Origin: Gammaproteobacteria bacterium | Lineage (GTDB): Bacteria > Pseudomonadota > Gammaproteobacteria > Pseudomonadales > Porticoccaceae | DNA: 64,000 bases | Reading direction: 5' to 3' | Assembly (NCBI GenBank): GCA_016191205.1 | Contig: JACPPB010000012.1 | Coordinates: forward strand, 84,446 to 148,445 | In this document: positions 37,117 through 47,151 of the stretch, one piece after another | Numbering within the stretch: position 1 is the stretch's first letter | Layout of the letters: each line of letters starts with the position of its first letter | Program-made: the position numbers and the translations under genes | Notes under the pieces: model-generated | Told to the model about the DNA's origin: nothing | What the model saw: the letters and a program-made list of their open reading frames with translations, nothing else | The model's database searches: none

Positions 37117-40100
37117 TCAGGTATCTCCGGCTTCGGAGACACCTGCCAGCGTAGCGTCGATCGCCACCGTTTCCGCGAACACCAGGCGACCGGGGCCGGG
37201 CACGGGCACCATGCCCTGCGCCGGAGCCTCGGTGCTGATCAGTTCGTACTCCTCGATCAGGAGGCGGTAGCGATTCGCAGCAATCGCCTCCGCGAACTGC
37301 ACACGGCCTTGCCAAAGCGCCAGATCTTCCGTTCCGGGCGCGACCGGTTCGCGATGAACTTCCACGCTGGCCACCGTGGCCGGAACCGTCTGCCAGGCCA
37401 GATCTGAATCGATGCCGGGGATGTGCGCCTGGACCTGTACCCGGAACTGCGTCGGCGGCAGCGGATGCGGGGGGCGACGGACGTGGGTGTGATGAATGAC
37501 TGCCTGGGGACCGCGCGGGGTGATGCCGGAGACCTGCACACGCAGGGTGCGCGCCTGCACTGGATCGGCGTGTACCAGCACCGCCCGATCCGGCGTCAGT
37601 TGGGCGAAATCCGCCAGCACCGCGCGGGAAATACGCGCATCGGGGAGTGCCTCGGGTTGATAGCGCACCAGCGCGAGGCGCACGAAGGGCATGTAGGTGT
37701 CGCCGTGGTCGAGAGTGAGATCGGCAAACCACAGCTTGCGCTCGGGATCGAACCGGGTGTCAAAGGCGGCGACATCGACCTGGAGATTCTCAACATCGGG
37801 GGCTGCCAGTGACACGCCGCTCGCCGCGGCGACACGGTCTGGAAAATCCCCGATTTGCGGGACGCCGCCGAGAGCGCGGGTATCCCAGATCGGGTCCATC
37901 CCCCACTGCGTGAAATAGGACTTGAGCCGTTTGCGCTCGGTATCGTCCGGCCAGGCATTGCCGCTCCATAGACTGACGCCGAGCAGTTCGCCGTCTCCGG
38001 ATGAGTACCACGGGCGGCGCAGGTACACACGCAACCCGCCGCCGAAACGCAGGCTGCGCTTGACGCCGGTGTCGGTCTGCCGCTGCCAGGCGAAGCTGGG
38101 CACCACATAGGCGATATCCGGCGCCTGGGGCCGGCTGGAGGCGGGGATGGAGACTTCGACCGGCTTGCTGTGGCGCGTGAAGCCCGGCTTGCCGCTGACG
38201 AATTCCTCAAAACAATCGCTGTCGCGGGAGACAGCCACCGCCCGGTAGTGCACCCGGTGATGGCGGGTGTCGCCCAATATGTGGCGCGGCGCGGCATCCT
38301 GGTAAAACTCGAGTTGCTGGTACTTGGCCCCCCGCAGGGCGCGATCTCCCGCTTTGACGAAGGCGATCTGATCGTGCTCAGGGTCGTAGTAGCCCACGTC
38401 GCGGCCGTACCCGCTGGACTGGGCCTGGTCCGGGTTGGGCGGGGTGGCGTCCGCAGCCAGCAGATAGCCCTCATGCGTGCCGGGCAGGTCGATCCGCTCG
38501 ACGATGGCGGCCTGTGAAATGGTGCCAGGTAGCGGCTGCTCCGGATCGTCGACGGGGTCGTCCCACTTCGCCAGCACATCGACGCGGGCGGTGGCGACGC
38601 CGTGCACATGCAAGGCGCCGATCAGATAAGCATCACTCGCACCGTAGCGGCGCCAGCCGGTCAGGGTGGCGAGTTCGTCCCGATCGCCGCGACCGGTGAT
38701 CGCGGCCGTGCGCAGGCCATCGGAACCTTCCGCGTGATCGACATCCAGGGCAGTAAACACCGGATGTCCCAGCGGCTGGCGCAGGGCATGCACCAGTTCA
38801 AGCAGGGTCGGCGGCGTCAGCATCCAGTGCCCGCCTTCCACCACGCGCTGCAGGATGTGGGCGGTCTCGTCCACCGCGGCGCCCGGTTGCAGCCCCGGTG
38901 GCCGGGGATTGTGGGCGAGTCGGTCGGCGATTTCCTCCTCCAGCCAGGACCAGACGCCCATGCGGGGCAGGTCGAGCGCCTCCAGATAGCAGCTTGCCGC
39001 AACCAGGGTGCGCTGGCCCTTGGGCAGATACACGGTCAGGGTGCGCGTGGCCGGATCCCAGTCGGGCACCTGTGTCTGTCCGCTGGCGGGTTCGGCAAGA
39101 TGCAGACGCAGGCCCCGCGCCAGTTGCCAGTCCGCTTCGCCGCCAAAGCCGATCAACGTCGCCGAACCGGGGCGCGCATTGGCGGCCGTCAGGGGTGCAT
39201 AGACCAGCGATCCCGCCGGCGTGCCGGCATCGATGCGGGCCAGCGTCCCCGAGGGTGCGCCGGGAAGATCCCGCAGCGCGACTCCGCGGGCCAATGGGTC
39301 CGGCAGATAGGGCAAAACCTGGAGTGGCTCGCCGACGATCAGCGGAAAGGTTTTCTCCTGCCCCGCGACTTCATGGGTAACCTGTGGCAGTTCGCCGGCA
39401 TCGCGTTCGCCGATGCGCTGCCAGGTCGCTGCGTCGCCCCGCAGTTTGCCGCTGGCGTCGTCGAACATGCCCAGGCGTTCGCCCAGTTCCACGCTGGTGC
39501 GCGGTGGCAGCAGGTGACGGCTGGCGGCGCGGGTGTCGGCGGCCCGCTGGTCCTCCGCCGCCGAGATGTTGTCGGTACGGATCACCAGGCGCAGCAGGGT
39601 CGAACCCGGACCCGCAACAGCCGCCGCGTCATCCACCACTACCTGTGGCGCCGGCACTGGCTCAAAACGCCGGTACGCAAAGCCATTCTGCGCTGCGTTG
39701 GGCAAACCAAACACGGCGGACAGGCGATCGACCAGGGGATCGTTCAGCGGCGGACTGAGGCCGGCAAGGTTCACCAGGCGCGCGCGCACCCGGTAGCGGC
39801 GGCCAAACCGCAGACTCGGCAGGCTGCCGGGCAGAACGCGGTGGTGAACCTCGAGATCGAAGGGCGCCTGCGGTTTGTCTGCCAGCACGACCGGATCACG
39901 CTCCTGGGGTGCGACCGGTAGCGACAGGTCCGGACGTGGCGCCGACAGGCTCCAGCCGGACCAGCGCGCCAGCGCCTCGTGCAGATAAAAATGTGCATCA
40001 GCCGGTTCCGTGCCCGGCGCGGGACGGGTGGCCGCGCTTTCCATCCAGCCTTCTTCCAGGTCCGGGTCGAAGCCTTCACTGACCGGATCGAAATCGAGTT

Positions 40101-41523
40101 CGCCGATGCGGTATTGGGCGCTGCGCGCATGCAGGGAATGCCAGTGCGCACTGTGGTCATCCCACACATCCAGACGCAGCCCGCGCACCAGATCTTCGCT
40201 GTGCAGGTCCACCGGTTGGCCCTGCTCCAATGCTGTGTTGAGCGCCTTGCCCTGTTGCAGGCTGTCGATCCAGGCGGCGGCGCGGGCGTCCGCATACAGC
40301 GTGAAACCGCCGGAGCGCAGCGCGGGCAGCGTGGCACTGGCGTCGTATACCTCCGGATGCGCGGCGAATGCCGGAGGCCGTCCGCCGGTCTGCGGATGCA
40401 GGCTTTCGGCGAGGACAATGTTCTTGTGCAGGCCGCCGTCCACATCCACCTGCGCCAGACCGAAACGCTGCGCGTCCAGCACCGCAATACCCAGTAGCCC
40501 ACGTCCCAGACCGCTGCGCGGCGCGGCCCCGAACAGCCAGTTCTGGCCATTGGCCACGGGGAGCAGGAAATAAGCGGTACGCACCGGGTTCAGGGTGGCC
40601 GGGGTACGCAGGTCCAGACTGAAGTCCGTGACCGCCAGAAACAGCGGCGTATTGCTGGTGGTGGCGAGGTCCGCCCTCGGCACGCGAAAGTCGAATACCA
40701 GCCCCAGCGCGCGCTGTAACGCCGGATAGCTACCCAGCGCCGACAGCGCCTGGTGGAAATCGAGGGCGTCGTCCGGCTCCAGCAGCAGCGGGCCGTTCGG
40801 GTCTCCCGGCGACTTGCCATCGGCATACCCTGGCGTTGGCATGCGGCTGTAACTGGCAAAGCGCTCGGCTACCTGGTTTTTCCGGGCGGTACTCCACTGG
40901 CTGACGTCGGTTGCCAGGTAGGCGCCTTCGGCGTCCAGGCGCGTCGCGCCACGAAATGCCGCCAGGCTGGCTGGATCGCGTTCCTGCAAGCTCTGGCGGC
41001 GATTGCGTGCGCGCAGTTCGCGGGCGCTTTTCGCGTCCCAATGGACCCCGACGCCGTCCAGCAGATCGGCGAGCACGCCGCGGTTGCCCAGATCGTGCTT
41101 GCGCGGACCGCCGCCGGCATCGGGCAGCGCCAGATCGACGCTGGCGCGCCGGTACACCGATTTCAGCAGGCTGAGGCCGTCGCGCATGGAGTGACTCAGC
41201 ACACCCTCGCCGGCGCGCTCGGCGTGATCGTCGAAACGGTGACTACGCACCGGCGTGTCTTCGCGAAACAGGCTGCGCCACAGCGCGGGGCGCAGTATTT
41301 TGGTGTTCACCACCAGCTCGCTGCTGTGACTGCCCGCCTGGAGTTTCAGCCGCAGGCCCTGTTCCACCAGGCGCCCGGTCCAGTCCAGCCAGTTGGGAAA
41401 TTGGCCGAGATTCCCGCCGCCACGCAGCCGTGGCGATACCACGACCGACAACTCGACGGTGTCGCCGTGCGCCGCGCCGTCGCGGGGGACGACGGTAAAA
41501 ATCAGTGATTGTTCGGTAGCCAT
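37117..41523 (-). CDS. Giant hypothetical protein (1468 aa), third gene of an unknown operon
   Basis: 1468 aa, not recognised. The protein starts MATEQSLIFTVVPRDGAAHG and has no signal peptide, lipobox or membrane helix. SLIFTVVPRD and SVVVSPRLRGGGNLGQFPNW look like a conserved opening. Most of the length is beta-rich and tryptophan-, aspartate- and arginine-rich, with short modules such as VRTAYFLLPVANGQNW, RYRVRARLVNLAGL, YGRDVGYYDPEHDQ and FRVQVQAHIPGID. The last 200 residues have several fibronectin-like stretches. It follows the 1066-aa gene after 14 bases. The sheer size and lack of a known domain make it a priority target. Confidence 0.85.
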   Translation of the reverse strand: MATEQSLIFTVVPRDGAAHGDTVELSVVVSPRLRGGGNLGQFPNWLDWTGRLVEQGLRLKLQAGSHSSELVVNTKILRPALWRSLFREDTPVRSHRFDDHAERAGEGVLSHSMRDGLSLLKSVYRRASVDLALPDAGGGPRKHDLGNRGVLADLLDGVGVHWDAKSARELRARNRRQSLQERDPASLAAFRGATRLDAEGAYLATDVSQWSTARKNQVAERFASYSRMPTPGYADGKSPGDPNGPLLLEPDDALDFHQALSALGSYPALQRALGLVFDFRVPRADLATTSNTPLFLAVTDFSLDLRTPATLNPVRTAYFLLPVANGQNWLFGAAPRSGLGRGLLGIAVLDAQRFGLAQVDVDGGLHKNIVLAESLHPQTGGRPPAFAAHPEVYDASATLPALRSGGFTLYADARAAAWIDSLQQGKALNTALEQGQPVDLHSEDLVRGLRLDVWDDHSAHWHSLHARSAQYRIGELDFDPVSEGFDPDLEEGWMESAATRPAPGTEPADAHFYLHEALARWSGWSLSAPRPDLSLPVAPQERDPVVLADKPQAPFDLEVHHRVLPGSLPSLRFGRRYRVRARLVNLAGLSPPLNDPLVDRLSAVFGLPNAAQNGFAYRRFEPVPAPQVVVDDAAAVAGPGSTLLRLVIRTDNISAAEDQRAADTRAASRHLLPPRTSVELGERLGMFDDASGKLRGDAATWQRIGERDAGELPQVTHEVAGQEKTFPLIVGEPLQVLPYLPDPLARGVALRDLPGAPSGTLARIDAGTPAGSLVYAPLTAANARPGSATLIGFGGEADWQLARGLRLHLAEPASGQTQVPDWDPATRTLTVYLPKGQRTLVAASCYLEALDLPRMGVWSWLEEEIADRLAHNPRPPGLQPGAAVDETAHILQRVVEGGHWMLTPPTLLELVHALRQPLGHPVFTALDVDHAEGSDGLRTAAITGRGDRDELATLTGWRRYGASDAYLIGALHVHGVATARVDVLAKWDDPVDDPEQPLPGTISQAAIVERIDLPGTHEGYLLAADATPPNPDQAQSSGYGRDVGYYDPEHDQIAFVKAGDRALRGAKYQQLEFYQDAAPRHILGDTRHHRVHYRAVAVSRDSDCFEEFVSGKPGFTRHSKPVEVSIPASSRPQAPDIAYVVPSFAWQRQTDTGVKRSLRFGGGLRVYLRRPWYSSGDGELLGVSLWSGNAWPDDTERKRLKSYFTQWGMDPIWDTRALGGVPQIGDFPDRVAAASGVSLAAPDVENLQVDVAAFDTRFDPERKLWFADLTLDHGDTYMPFVRLALVRYQPEALPDARISRAVLADFAQLTPDRAVLVHADPVQARTLRVQVSGITPRGPQAVIHHTHVRRPPHPLPPTQFRVQVQAHIPGIDSDLAWQTVPATVASVEVHREPVAPGTEDLALWQGRVQFAEAIAANRYRLLIEEYELISTEAPAQGMVPVPGPGRLVFAETVAIDATLAGVSEAGDT

Positions 41524-41537
41524 GCTGTTCCCCTGTC

Positions 41538-44500
41538 TCAGGCGAAGGCGCTGGTGTAGTCCTGCCAGCGCTGGGCGGTATCGAAGGTCTGCAGGAACAG
41601 CGGATCGCCGGAACCACCAAAGGCCCGTTCCACCGTCAGATCCACGGATACACTGAAAAACAGCACCTCGACCTGCACCGTCAGGGTGGCGCGGCCGTAG
41701 GCTTTGTCGGTACCGCTGTCGTAGGTGAAGCTCAGATTGAATTCGATCGAGACGCGGATCAGGCCCAGCACCGATAACCGGCCGCCGAGACGCAAATAGC
41801 CGGTCAGGCGGCACAGTTCGTTGCCGTTGGATTCGCGCTGGATGGCGAAATAAATCCCCGCCATGGCGTGGACTTCGCCGCTCGCCACGCCCAGGTTGAG
41901 GCCGAAGGCGGCGCCGAATTCCAGTGCGGCTTCCAGTTGCCGCATGCCGGCGGTGTCGAGTTGCAAATGGAAGAAGCCGCCACCGGCAAAAAATGCCACC
42001 CGCAACTGGAACGGATTGGCCCGCTCCGAGACGTTGAAATCGAACAGCGGTTTGCCATCCAGAAACGGCAGGGTCAGGGCCGCACCCAGGTTCACGTCCT
42101 TGAGCGCGAACACACCGATTTCCAGCGGCGGCAGCGCAATGGCAAAGCCTGCGCGTACGCCCGCGCCGATCAGCTCGATACTCGCACCCTTACCGAACAG
42201 GCCGGGCGGAATGGCCTTGCGCAGCTCCTCGACGAATTGCAGATCGCCGGTGAAGGACAGGGGATGGTCGTTATGCAGCTCGACGCTGACATCAGGCTTG
42301 GCGCCGTTGATGCTCGCAAATCCGAAGCGGACAAAGTGCAGCGTCACCGAACTCAAAATCTCGATATCGAAATCGGTCAGACTGCCCTTGAACTCGGATC
42401 GCGGTGCGGCGGCACCGGTCAGCGGGCGCTCGATGCGGCTTTCGATACTCAGTACCGAGATTACCTTTCCCGGTGGGGCTTCGGCTTCCTTGGGAAGGAA
42501 CTTCGCCACAGCCAGATCGATTTTTTTGACGGCGGGCTGCCAGTGCAATGAAGTGACCAGGGTATTCCCGATGCGCTCGCTCTTGAGCATCGGCGCCTGC
42601 TTGGCGAGTCCACCCGCGGCAAGGAGAAGGTCGAGCAGATCAAAGGTTCCAAATAGTTGCGGCGCCCCTTTGGGAAAATACGCCGCCGGATCGAATTCAT
42701 CCGCGCGCGCCTTGGCCACGTCGCCCGCCACCGGACCCTGCTGGTCGGACAGCGCGGTAATGGTCTGATTGGGTGTCGCGATGCCGCCGGCCTGATCGGC
42801 GCGAAACGCAACCGGCTGCGGCGTGATCAGTGTGGCGAACACGCCGGTGCGGTTGGCGGCGTCGTAGCCGTTGCTGGTGTAGGTGGCGTCGTAGGCGATA
42901 TCCGCCGGCGCGCTGTTACCGAGCAGATCCTCAAGTTGCGAGATATGTACGCCTGCGCTGTGCAGTGCCGGACTGGCGCCACCCGCATCGGCATCGAACA
43001 GCAGGGTCTGGCTGGCGAGCAGTGCGTTTTCGGTGCCCCGCAGTGGCGTGTAGGCGATCTTGTGTCCCAGCGTGTCGGCGCTTCTTTGCGAATCGGCGTT
43101 GTACAGACCCGCGACATTCCCGATGCGTTTGTCCACGTCGGTGATCGAGGCGAACAGCACGGGAAGGGTAAAGTCCACCGTGCGCTTGGCCTGGTCGGTA
43201 CCGACGGCGTGGAAATGGAATTTCTGGCGCTGGGTGCCGACTTCCACCCAGAACGTGCGGTGAAACGGCGGGTTAACCTGAGGTTCAGCCAGGTCCGGCG
43301 TAATCAGTGTGGTGAGGCGCACACGGGTGAAGGGGTTGTTGCGTCGATCAACCGTTTTTTCCGGCTCGCGCACGACGATGAACATGCGCTGCACCAGGCA
43401 AGCCACCACCAGTCCGCTGACGGGGTCGCGGCGAAACTCGCGCTCGGTGATCTTGACCAGCGCGGCGCGGTGGCGAAACGGCCACAGCTCGCCTTCGTAA
43501 ACCACACGCACATAGTGATCGCGGCCCTGGGTGGCGACATGCACCCACTCGGACAAATCCAGTTGTTCGTCGGAAGCCGCTGGCGCCGCGGGCACGAACA
43601 TTTCCAGCAGCTGGTCCGACAGTTTGTCGGCGCGCGGAAAGGGCACCGCGGCGCGGCGGGCAACCGGAGCCAACACATCTGCCCAGTGGTGATCGTGCAG
43701 GATGCCGATCGCCTCAAGCCGCCGGGATGGCTTCGCCGATCGGGGGGGCTCCCACTTCCCGCGTGATTTCAGCCACCCGCCCAGCGGTGACAGCATCAGT
43801 TGCCGGGCGTGGAACGGCAATGGCACATAGGGCGCCGGAGTCCGTCGCCAGGGACGCAGGTTGCGCAGATGTCCCGTCGCCAGATCGAATGCGGCGAAGC
43901 TCCTGGGCGCTAGGTCCGGATTGGTTTCGTAACCGTGAAAGGCCGAAGTGAGGATCACCAATTGGCGGCGGTCATCCGGAGCAAGAGCGGTACGGCCGAT
44001 GCCGGGCGTATTCGAGATGTCGTTCTGCGTATCGGCCCGGTCGGTTGACCACAGGGCGCGCAGCGGCGCGGTGTGATCGGCATCGAGCTCGGTGATTTTT
44101 CCGTCGGAGCCGCGCAGCGCCAGGCGGGTGTGCCACAGCTCGCTGCGGCCGGCATGGGTCGCCGGAGTGAGGCGGTGTTGCCAGACGCCCGTCGCACCGG
44201 GGGAAATGAGCAGCGCATAGGGCAGTTCCAGCACCGTCTGGTGGGCGTCCGGCGCACTCAGGCCCGGAGCGGCGGCGCGCTCGGCGGCGGTTGCCTGCTC
44301 GCCAATCGCGGCAATCGGGTGGAGGTGCGGCACCAGCGCGCTCCAGTCGAGCAGACCTTCGATGGTGTAGGGAATGCGGTGGCCGTTGGGGACCGCGAAC
44401 ACCAGTCGACTCGGCTGCGCGATGCGCGCCTTGAAGTGGCCGGGCGCCGGGCGCGTCTCAGCGGGCGTGCCCGGCGGTTCCGGAGGCGGCCGGTTGGGGT

Positions 44501-44738
44501 CAGGATCGCCGGTGAAGGGTGGCGTTTCGAACACCGCCTGCTCGGCGATGTGCTGGGGCGGGAATATCACCGTCAACAAGCCGGGGCGCTGCTGATCGTC
44601 CACTACCAGCGCCGGGGTCACCCCTTGGCCAGCGACGGACGCTGTGGCTTCAGGTTCCGGATCAAGACGCAGATTGTCGGTTTCGATCCACAGGTTCAGC
44701 AGGTCGTCGGGCCGAATCAAATGCCGCAGGAGATTCAT
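41538..44738 (-). CDS. Giant hypothetical protein (1066 aa), second gene of an unknown operon
   Basis: 1066 aa, not recognised. Start MNLLRHLIRPDDLLNLWIET, with no signal peptide. The first 600 residues look globular with mixed alpha and beta (FAVPNGHRIPYTIEGLLDWS, GVWQHRLTPATHAGRSELWH, VEVGTQRQKFHFHAVGTDQA). The last third (from about residue 720) consists of alternating hydrophobic beta strands, for example FDIEILSSVTLHFVRFGFAS, LGAALTLPFLDGKPLFDFNV and LTVQVEVLFFSVSVDLTVER. That could form an elongated beta-solenoid or barrel-like scaffold. It ends 14 bases before the third gene and starts 99 bases after the first. Confidence 0.85.
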   Translation of the reverse strand: MNLLRHLIRPDDLLNLWIETDNLRLDPEPEATASVAGQGVTPALVVDDQQRPGLLTVIFPPQHIAEQAVFETPPFTGDPDPNRPPPEPPGTPAETRPAPGHFKARIAQPSRLVFAVPNGHRIPYTIEGLLDWSALVPHLHPIAAIGEQATAAERAAAPGLSAPDAHQTVLELPYALLISPGATGVWQHRLTPATHAGRSELWHTRLALRGSDGKITELDADHTAPLRALWSTDRADTQNDISNTPGIGRTALAPDDRRQLVILTSAFHGYETNPDLAPRSFAAFDLATGHLRNLRPWRRTPAPYVPLPFHARQLMLSPLGGWLKSRGKWEPPRSAKPSRRLEAIGILHDHHWADVLAPVARRAAVPFPRADKLSDQLLEMFVPAAPAASDEQLDLSEWVHVATQGRDHYVRVVYEGELWPFRHRAALVKITEREFRRDPVSGLVVACLVQRMFIVVREPEKTVDRRNNPFTRVRLTTLITPDLAEPQVNPPFHRTFWVEVGTQRQKFHFHAVGTDQAKRTVDFTLPVLFASITDVDKRIGNVAGLYNADSQRSADTLGHKIAYTPLRGTENALLASQTLLFDADAGGASPALHSAGVHISQLEDLLGNSAPADIAYDATYTSNGYDAANRTGVFATLITPQPVAFRADQAGGIATPNQTITALSDQQGPVAGDVAKARADEFDPAAYFPKGAPQLFGTFDLLDLLLAAGGLAKQAPMLKSERIGNTLVTSLHWQPAVKKIDLAVAKFLPKEAEAPPGKVISVLSIESRIERPLTGAAAPRSEFKGSLTDFDIEILSSVTLHFVRFGFASINGAKPDVSVELHNDHPLSFTGDLQFVEELRKAIPPGLFGKGASIELIGAGVRAGFAIALPPLEIGVFALKDVNLGAALTLPFLDGKPLFDFNVSERANPFQLRVAFFAGGGFFHLQLDTAGMRQLEAALEFGAAFGLNLGVASGEVHAMAGIYFAIQRESNGNELCRLTGYLRLGGRLSVLGLIRVSIEFNLSFTYDSGTDKAYGRATLTVQVEVLFFSVSVDLTVERAFGGSGDPLFLQTFDTAQRWQDYTSAFA

Positions 44739-44837
44739 GGCGATCCCTTCCCAATGTGGGCAAGCGTCAATGCGAGGGACAGGCCCGGTCGACGACGGCG
44801 CCGGTCCCTCGCTCTTTCCTCAGCGGAGGCTTATACC

Positions 44838-46817
44838 CTAGCTCTTGGCCAGTACAAACGCCCGCACCGCACTGGCATCGTAGCCCAGCTCGCTGTTCCA
44901 GCCGTCGGTAGCCATCGAGTCCACATACAGGTTCTCGCTGAATCCGGCGACCGCGCAGCCGTCGATCGGACAGCCCGGCGGCAGGTTGTCGTTGAGCAAG
45001 TGATTCACCGTGATGCTCAACGGACTGGTGCTGCTGGCGACGGGGGTCCAGCCCTCACTGTGCACATAGGCAGTCCCGCGGACTACGCCAAAGGAATACT
45101 TGGCAAAGCCGTGGGGATGCAGTGCACGCCAGCCGAGCGTGACGCTGTCGCTCGGTTGGTAATGGAGTACGCCACAGCAGGGATCCGCTTGCGCAGCGCC
45201 GATGGTGGGTGGCGCGATGTCCGCGTAGCAGTGGCTGTTGTCGATGTGCAGGGTCACGATCATGCGATTGCCGCTGACCAGGCCCAGGGTGGACGTCGCG
45301 CTGGCGAAGTGCTGCTGGATTTCCGCGACATCCGGCGGCGTATCCCATACTCCGGCGGGCGCGACGGATGGGAAGGGAATCCTGAACAGATTGGGAATCT
45401 TGTGGCCCGCGCCATCGTCCGCTTCCACCGGGCCGAGTGTTTCCGGCGACCAGACCGGCATGTCGCCGGTGGGCGTGGGTACATCGTGGCGGTAGTAGTG
45501 GTGAACCTCCCCGGTCAGGGGAAGGAAGGTTCCACTCGAACCCTGACGCCATGACATCCGGTAGTAGACCACGCCGGCGGCTTCGAGGGCATTGGAAAAC
45601 TCCAGCCGTGGCAGCAGCATGCCGCCCCAGGGGCGGCCGTCCTGGGTGAGGCCCAGATTGTCGGCCGTGACGCTGCCGACAAGGTCTTGCGCGGTGCCAT
45701 GGATGTTGTTCAGTCCGTGAACGCCGACGGCCAGAAACGCCACCCAGCGGTTTTTGCCGGGCGGGCCGATCACCGGCGGGCAGGGCGCGCAGGTATGTGC
45801 CCAGGGGCTGCTGGTGTAGAGATTGACCTCGGTGCCGCAGTGGTAATCCCACCAGGTGTGGCAGGCGATGGGCGTCGGCGCGTAGATGTAGACGTCGAGC
45901 CAGCCGAACAACTTCTGCTTGGCCTTGAAGTACAGATCGGGCTGATCGGGGTTATTGCAGCCATTGAAGAACAGCGTTTGAAAATGCCCGCAGTCGTCGG
46001 TTTTGGCGGTGGCGACCCGCTGCATGGTGACGAAGCGCGGGTAGTACAGGCACAGCAGCGGTCGGATCAGCTCGGCGTGATCGAGCAACGACTGCTGAAA
46101 CTGCTGGCGGCTGGCCACTTGGGCGCTGTAACGCAAAGCGGTGGCTTGAGGCAACGCCGCCAGTGCGTGCACCGCGTCGGAGGTCGGAGTCGGCGGCGCG
46201 CGCAGTTGCCGCTGAACCGGCACCATCGCGGCGCGCGCAAACGGCGCCGGATCGGGTCCGGGGATGGGCTCGGGAATCGGAAACGGGATCGGCCGCAGGA
46301 TGATGTCGCGCAGCCGGTCGATGATCAGATCGGGCAGCTTGGGCAGGATGATCCACAGGGGATCGACTTCGTACACTTCGACGGTGGCATCGCATACCGG
46401 GTAATTCTCGTAAATTCCGCCAATCAGCACGCGCTTGTAGAGATTGCCGCGCACGATGCAGGCACTGCGCAGCCAGCAGCGCCAGATATCCGGGTAGATG
46501 ACGAACGGGAGTTCGTGACGCAGGCTGCCCGGATCAACCCGCAGGAACTGCTCCTGGGCGCCGCGCCGGAGCAGGTCGCCCAGCTCAGCCTGCCGGTCAT
46601 CGACGCGGGGCCCTGCGACCACGCGCAGTCGCGCGACGGAGGCCGGCGCTTCGAGATTGAGCAGGGTTTCCTTTTCGCCCGCCGGCGCTGACGCCAGCAG
46701 GGTGCCTTCGGAAGAAAACACATAGACGTTCAGGGGCGGGAATTTATCTCCGGGCTGGAGATCGACGAGTTGCGTCCGAACCGAGAGTTGCAGTGAATTT
46801 TTGGTGGATCCAGCCAT
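44838..46817 (-). CDS. Hypothetical protein (659 aa) with transthyretin-like repeats, first gene of an unknown operon
   Basis: 659 aa from the ATG at 46817, which follows AAGGAG at good spacing; an upstream ATG at 46847 in the same frame lacks one. Two regions look like carboxypeptidase-regulatory/transthyretin-like beta sandwiches: CIVRGNLYKRVLIGG..YPVCDATVEVYEVDP (about residues 120-150) and TAKTDDCGHFQTLFFNG (about 285). A Pro-rich hinge IPFPIPEPIPGPDPAP lies between. Many cysteines occur (YHCGTEV, HTCAPCPP, DPCCGVLHY, GCPIDGCAV). No signal peptide is apparent. Function unknown. Confidence 0.82.
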   Translation of the reverse strand: MAGSTKNSLQLSVRTQLVDLQPGDKFPPLNVYVFSSEGTLLASAPAGEKETLLNLEAPASVARLRVVAGPRVDDRQAELGDLLRRGAQEQFLRVDPGSLRHELPFVIYPDIWRCWLRSACIVRGNLYKRVLIGGIYENYPVCDATVEVYEVDPLWIILPKLPDLIIDRLRDIILRPIPFPIPEPIPGPDPAPFARAAMVPVQRQLRAPPTPTSDAVHALAALPQATALRYSAQVASRQQFQQSLLDHAELIRPLLCLYYPRFVTMQRVATAKTDDCGHFQTLFFNGCNNPDQPDLYFKAKQKLFGWLDVYIYAPTPIACHTWWDYHCGTEVNLYTSSPWAHTCAPCPPVIGPPGKNRWVAFLAVGVHGLNNIHGTAQDLVGSVTADNLGLTQDGRPWGGMLLPRLEFSNALEAAGVVYYRMSWRQGSSGTFLPLTGEVHHYYRHDVPTPTGDMPVWSPETLGPVEADDGAGHKIPNLFRIPFPSVAPAGVWDTPPDVAEIQQHFASATSTLGLVSGNRMIVTLHIDNSHCYADIAPPTIGAAQADPCCGVLHYQPSDSVTLGWRALHPHGFAKYSFGVVRGTAYVHSEGWTPVASSTSPLSITVNHLLNDNLPPGCPIDGCAVAGFSENLYVDSMATDGWNSELGYDASAVRAFVLAKS

Positions 46818-47151
46818 GATCGACTCCTTGTCTTTCCGGTGGTACATGATGAGTGTGGTGCGGGCTGCGCGCTACTTCTGGACGTCGCGCTCGCCCGCGT
46901 GGTTGTCGCGTAGTCGTATCGTTCTGACTTCCGCATCCTCAACCTGAGTTCGATGAGTATGCGGTCATGGGACTTTGGTTCCACCGGCGTGTTCCGTGAA
47001 CCTGAGCATTGCGGCGGGCGGGCGGCGTGACCGACTTCACGGTTTTGCGCTGGAGATCGGATGCGAGCGCTGGAAAGGGGATAGGCGGGGGAAGGACCAG
47101 GAAATCCGGAGGCTCGCACTGCTTTTCGAGTCTCCGGCGTTGCGATCTAAC
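46818..47151. other. Intergenic region upstream of the giant-protein operon
   Basis: About 330 bases between the AcoX-like gene and the 659-aa gene, both on the minus strand. No gene, RNA or strong hairpin seen. The operon promoter should lie here; TTGAGG with a weakly matched -10 17-18 bases later occurs near 46927-46960 on the minus strand but is not convincing. Confidence 0.4.

Noticed and set aside
38602-39921. 439-aa plus-strand ORF within the giant-protein operon
   Set aside because: Antisense to the 1468-aa gene; composition is of a shadow frame.
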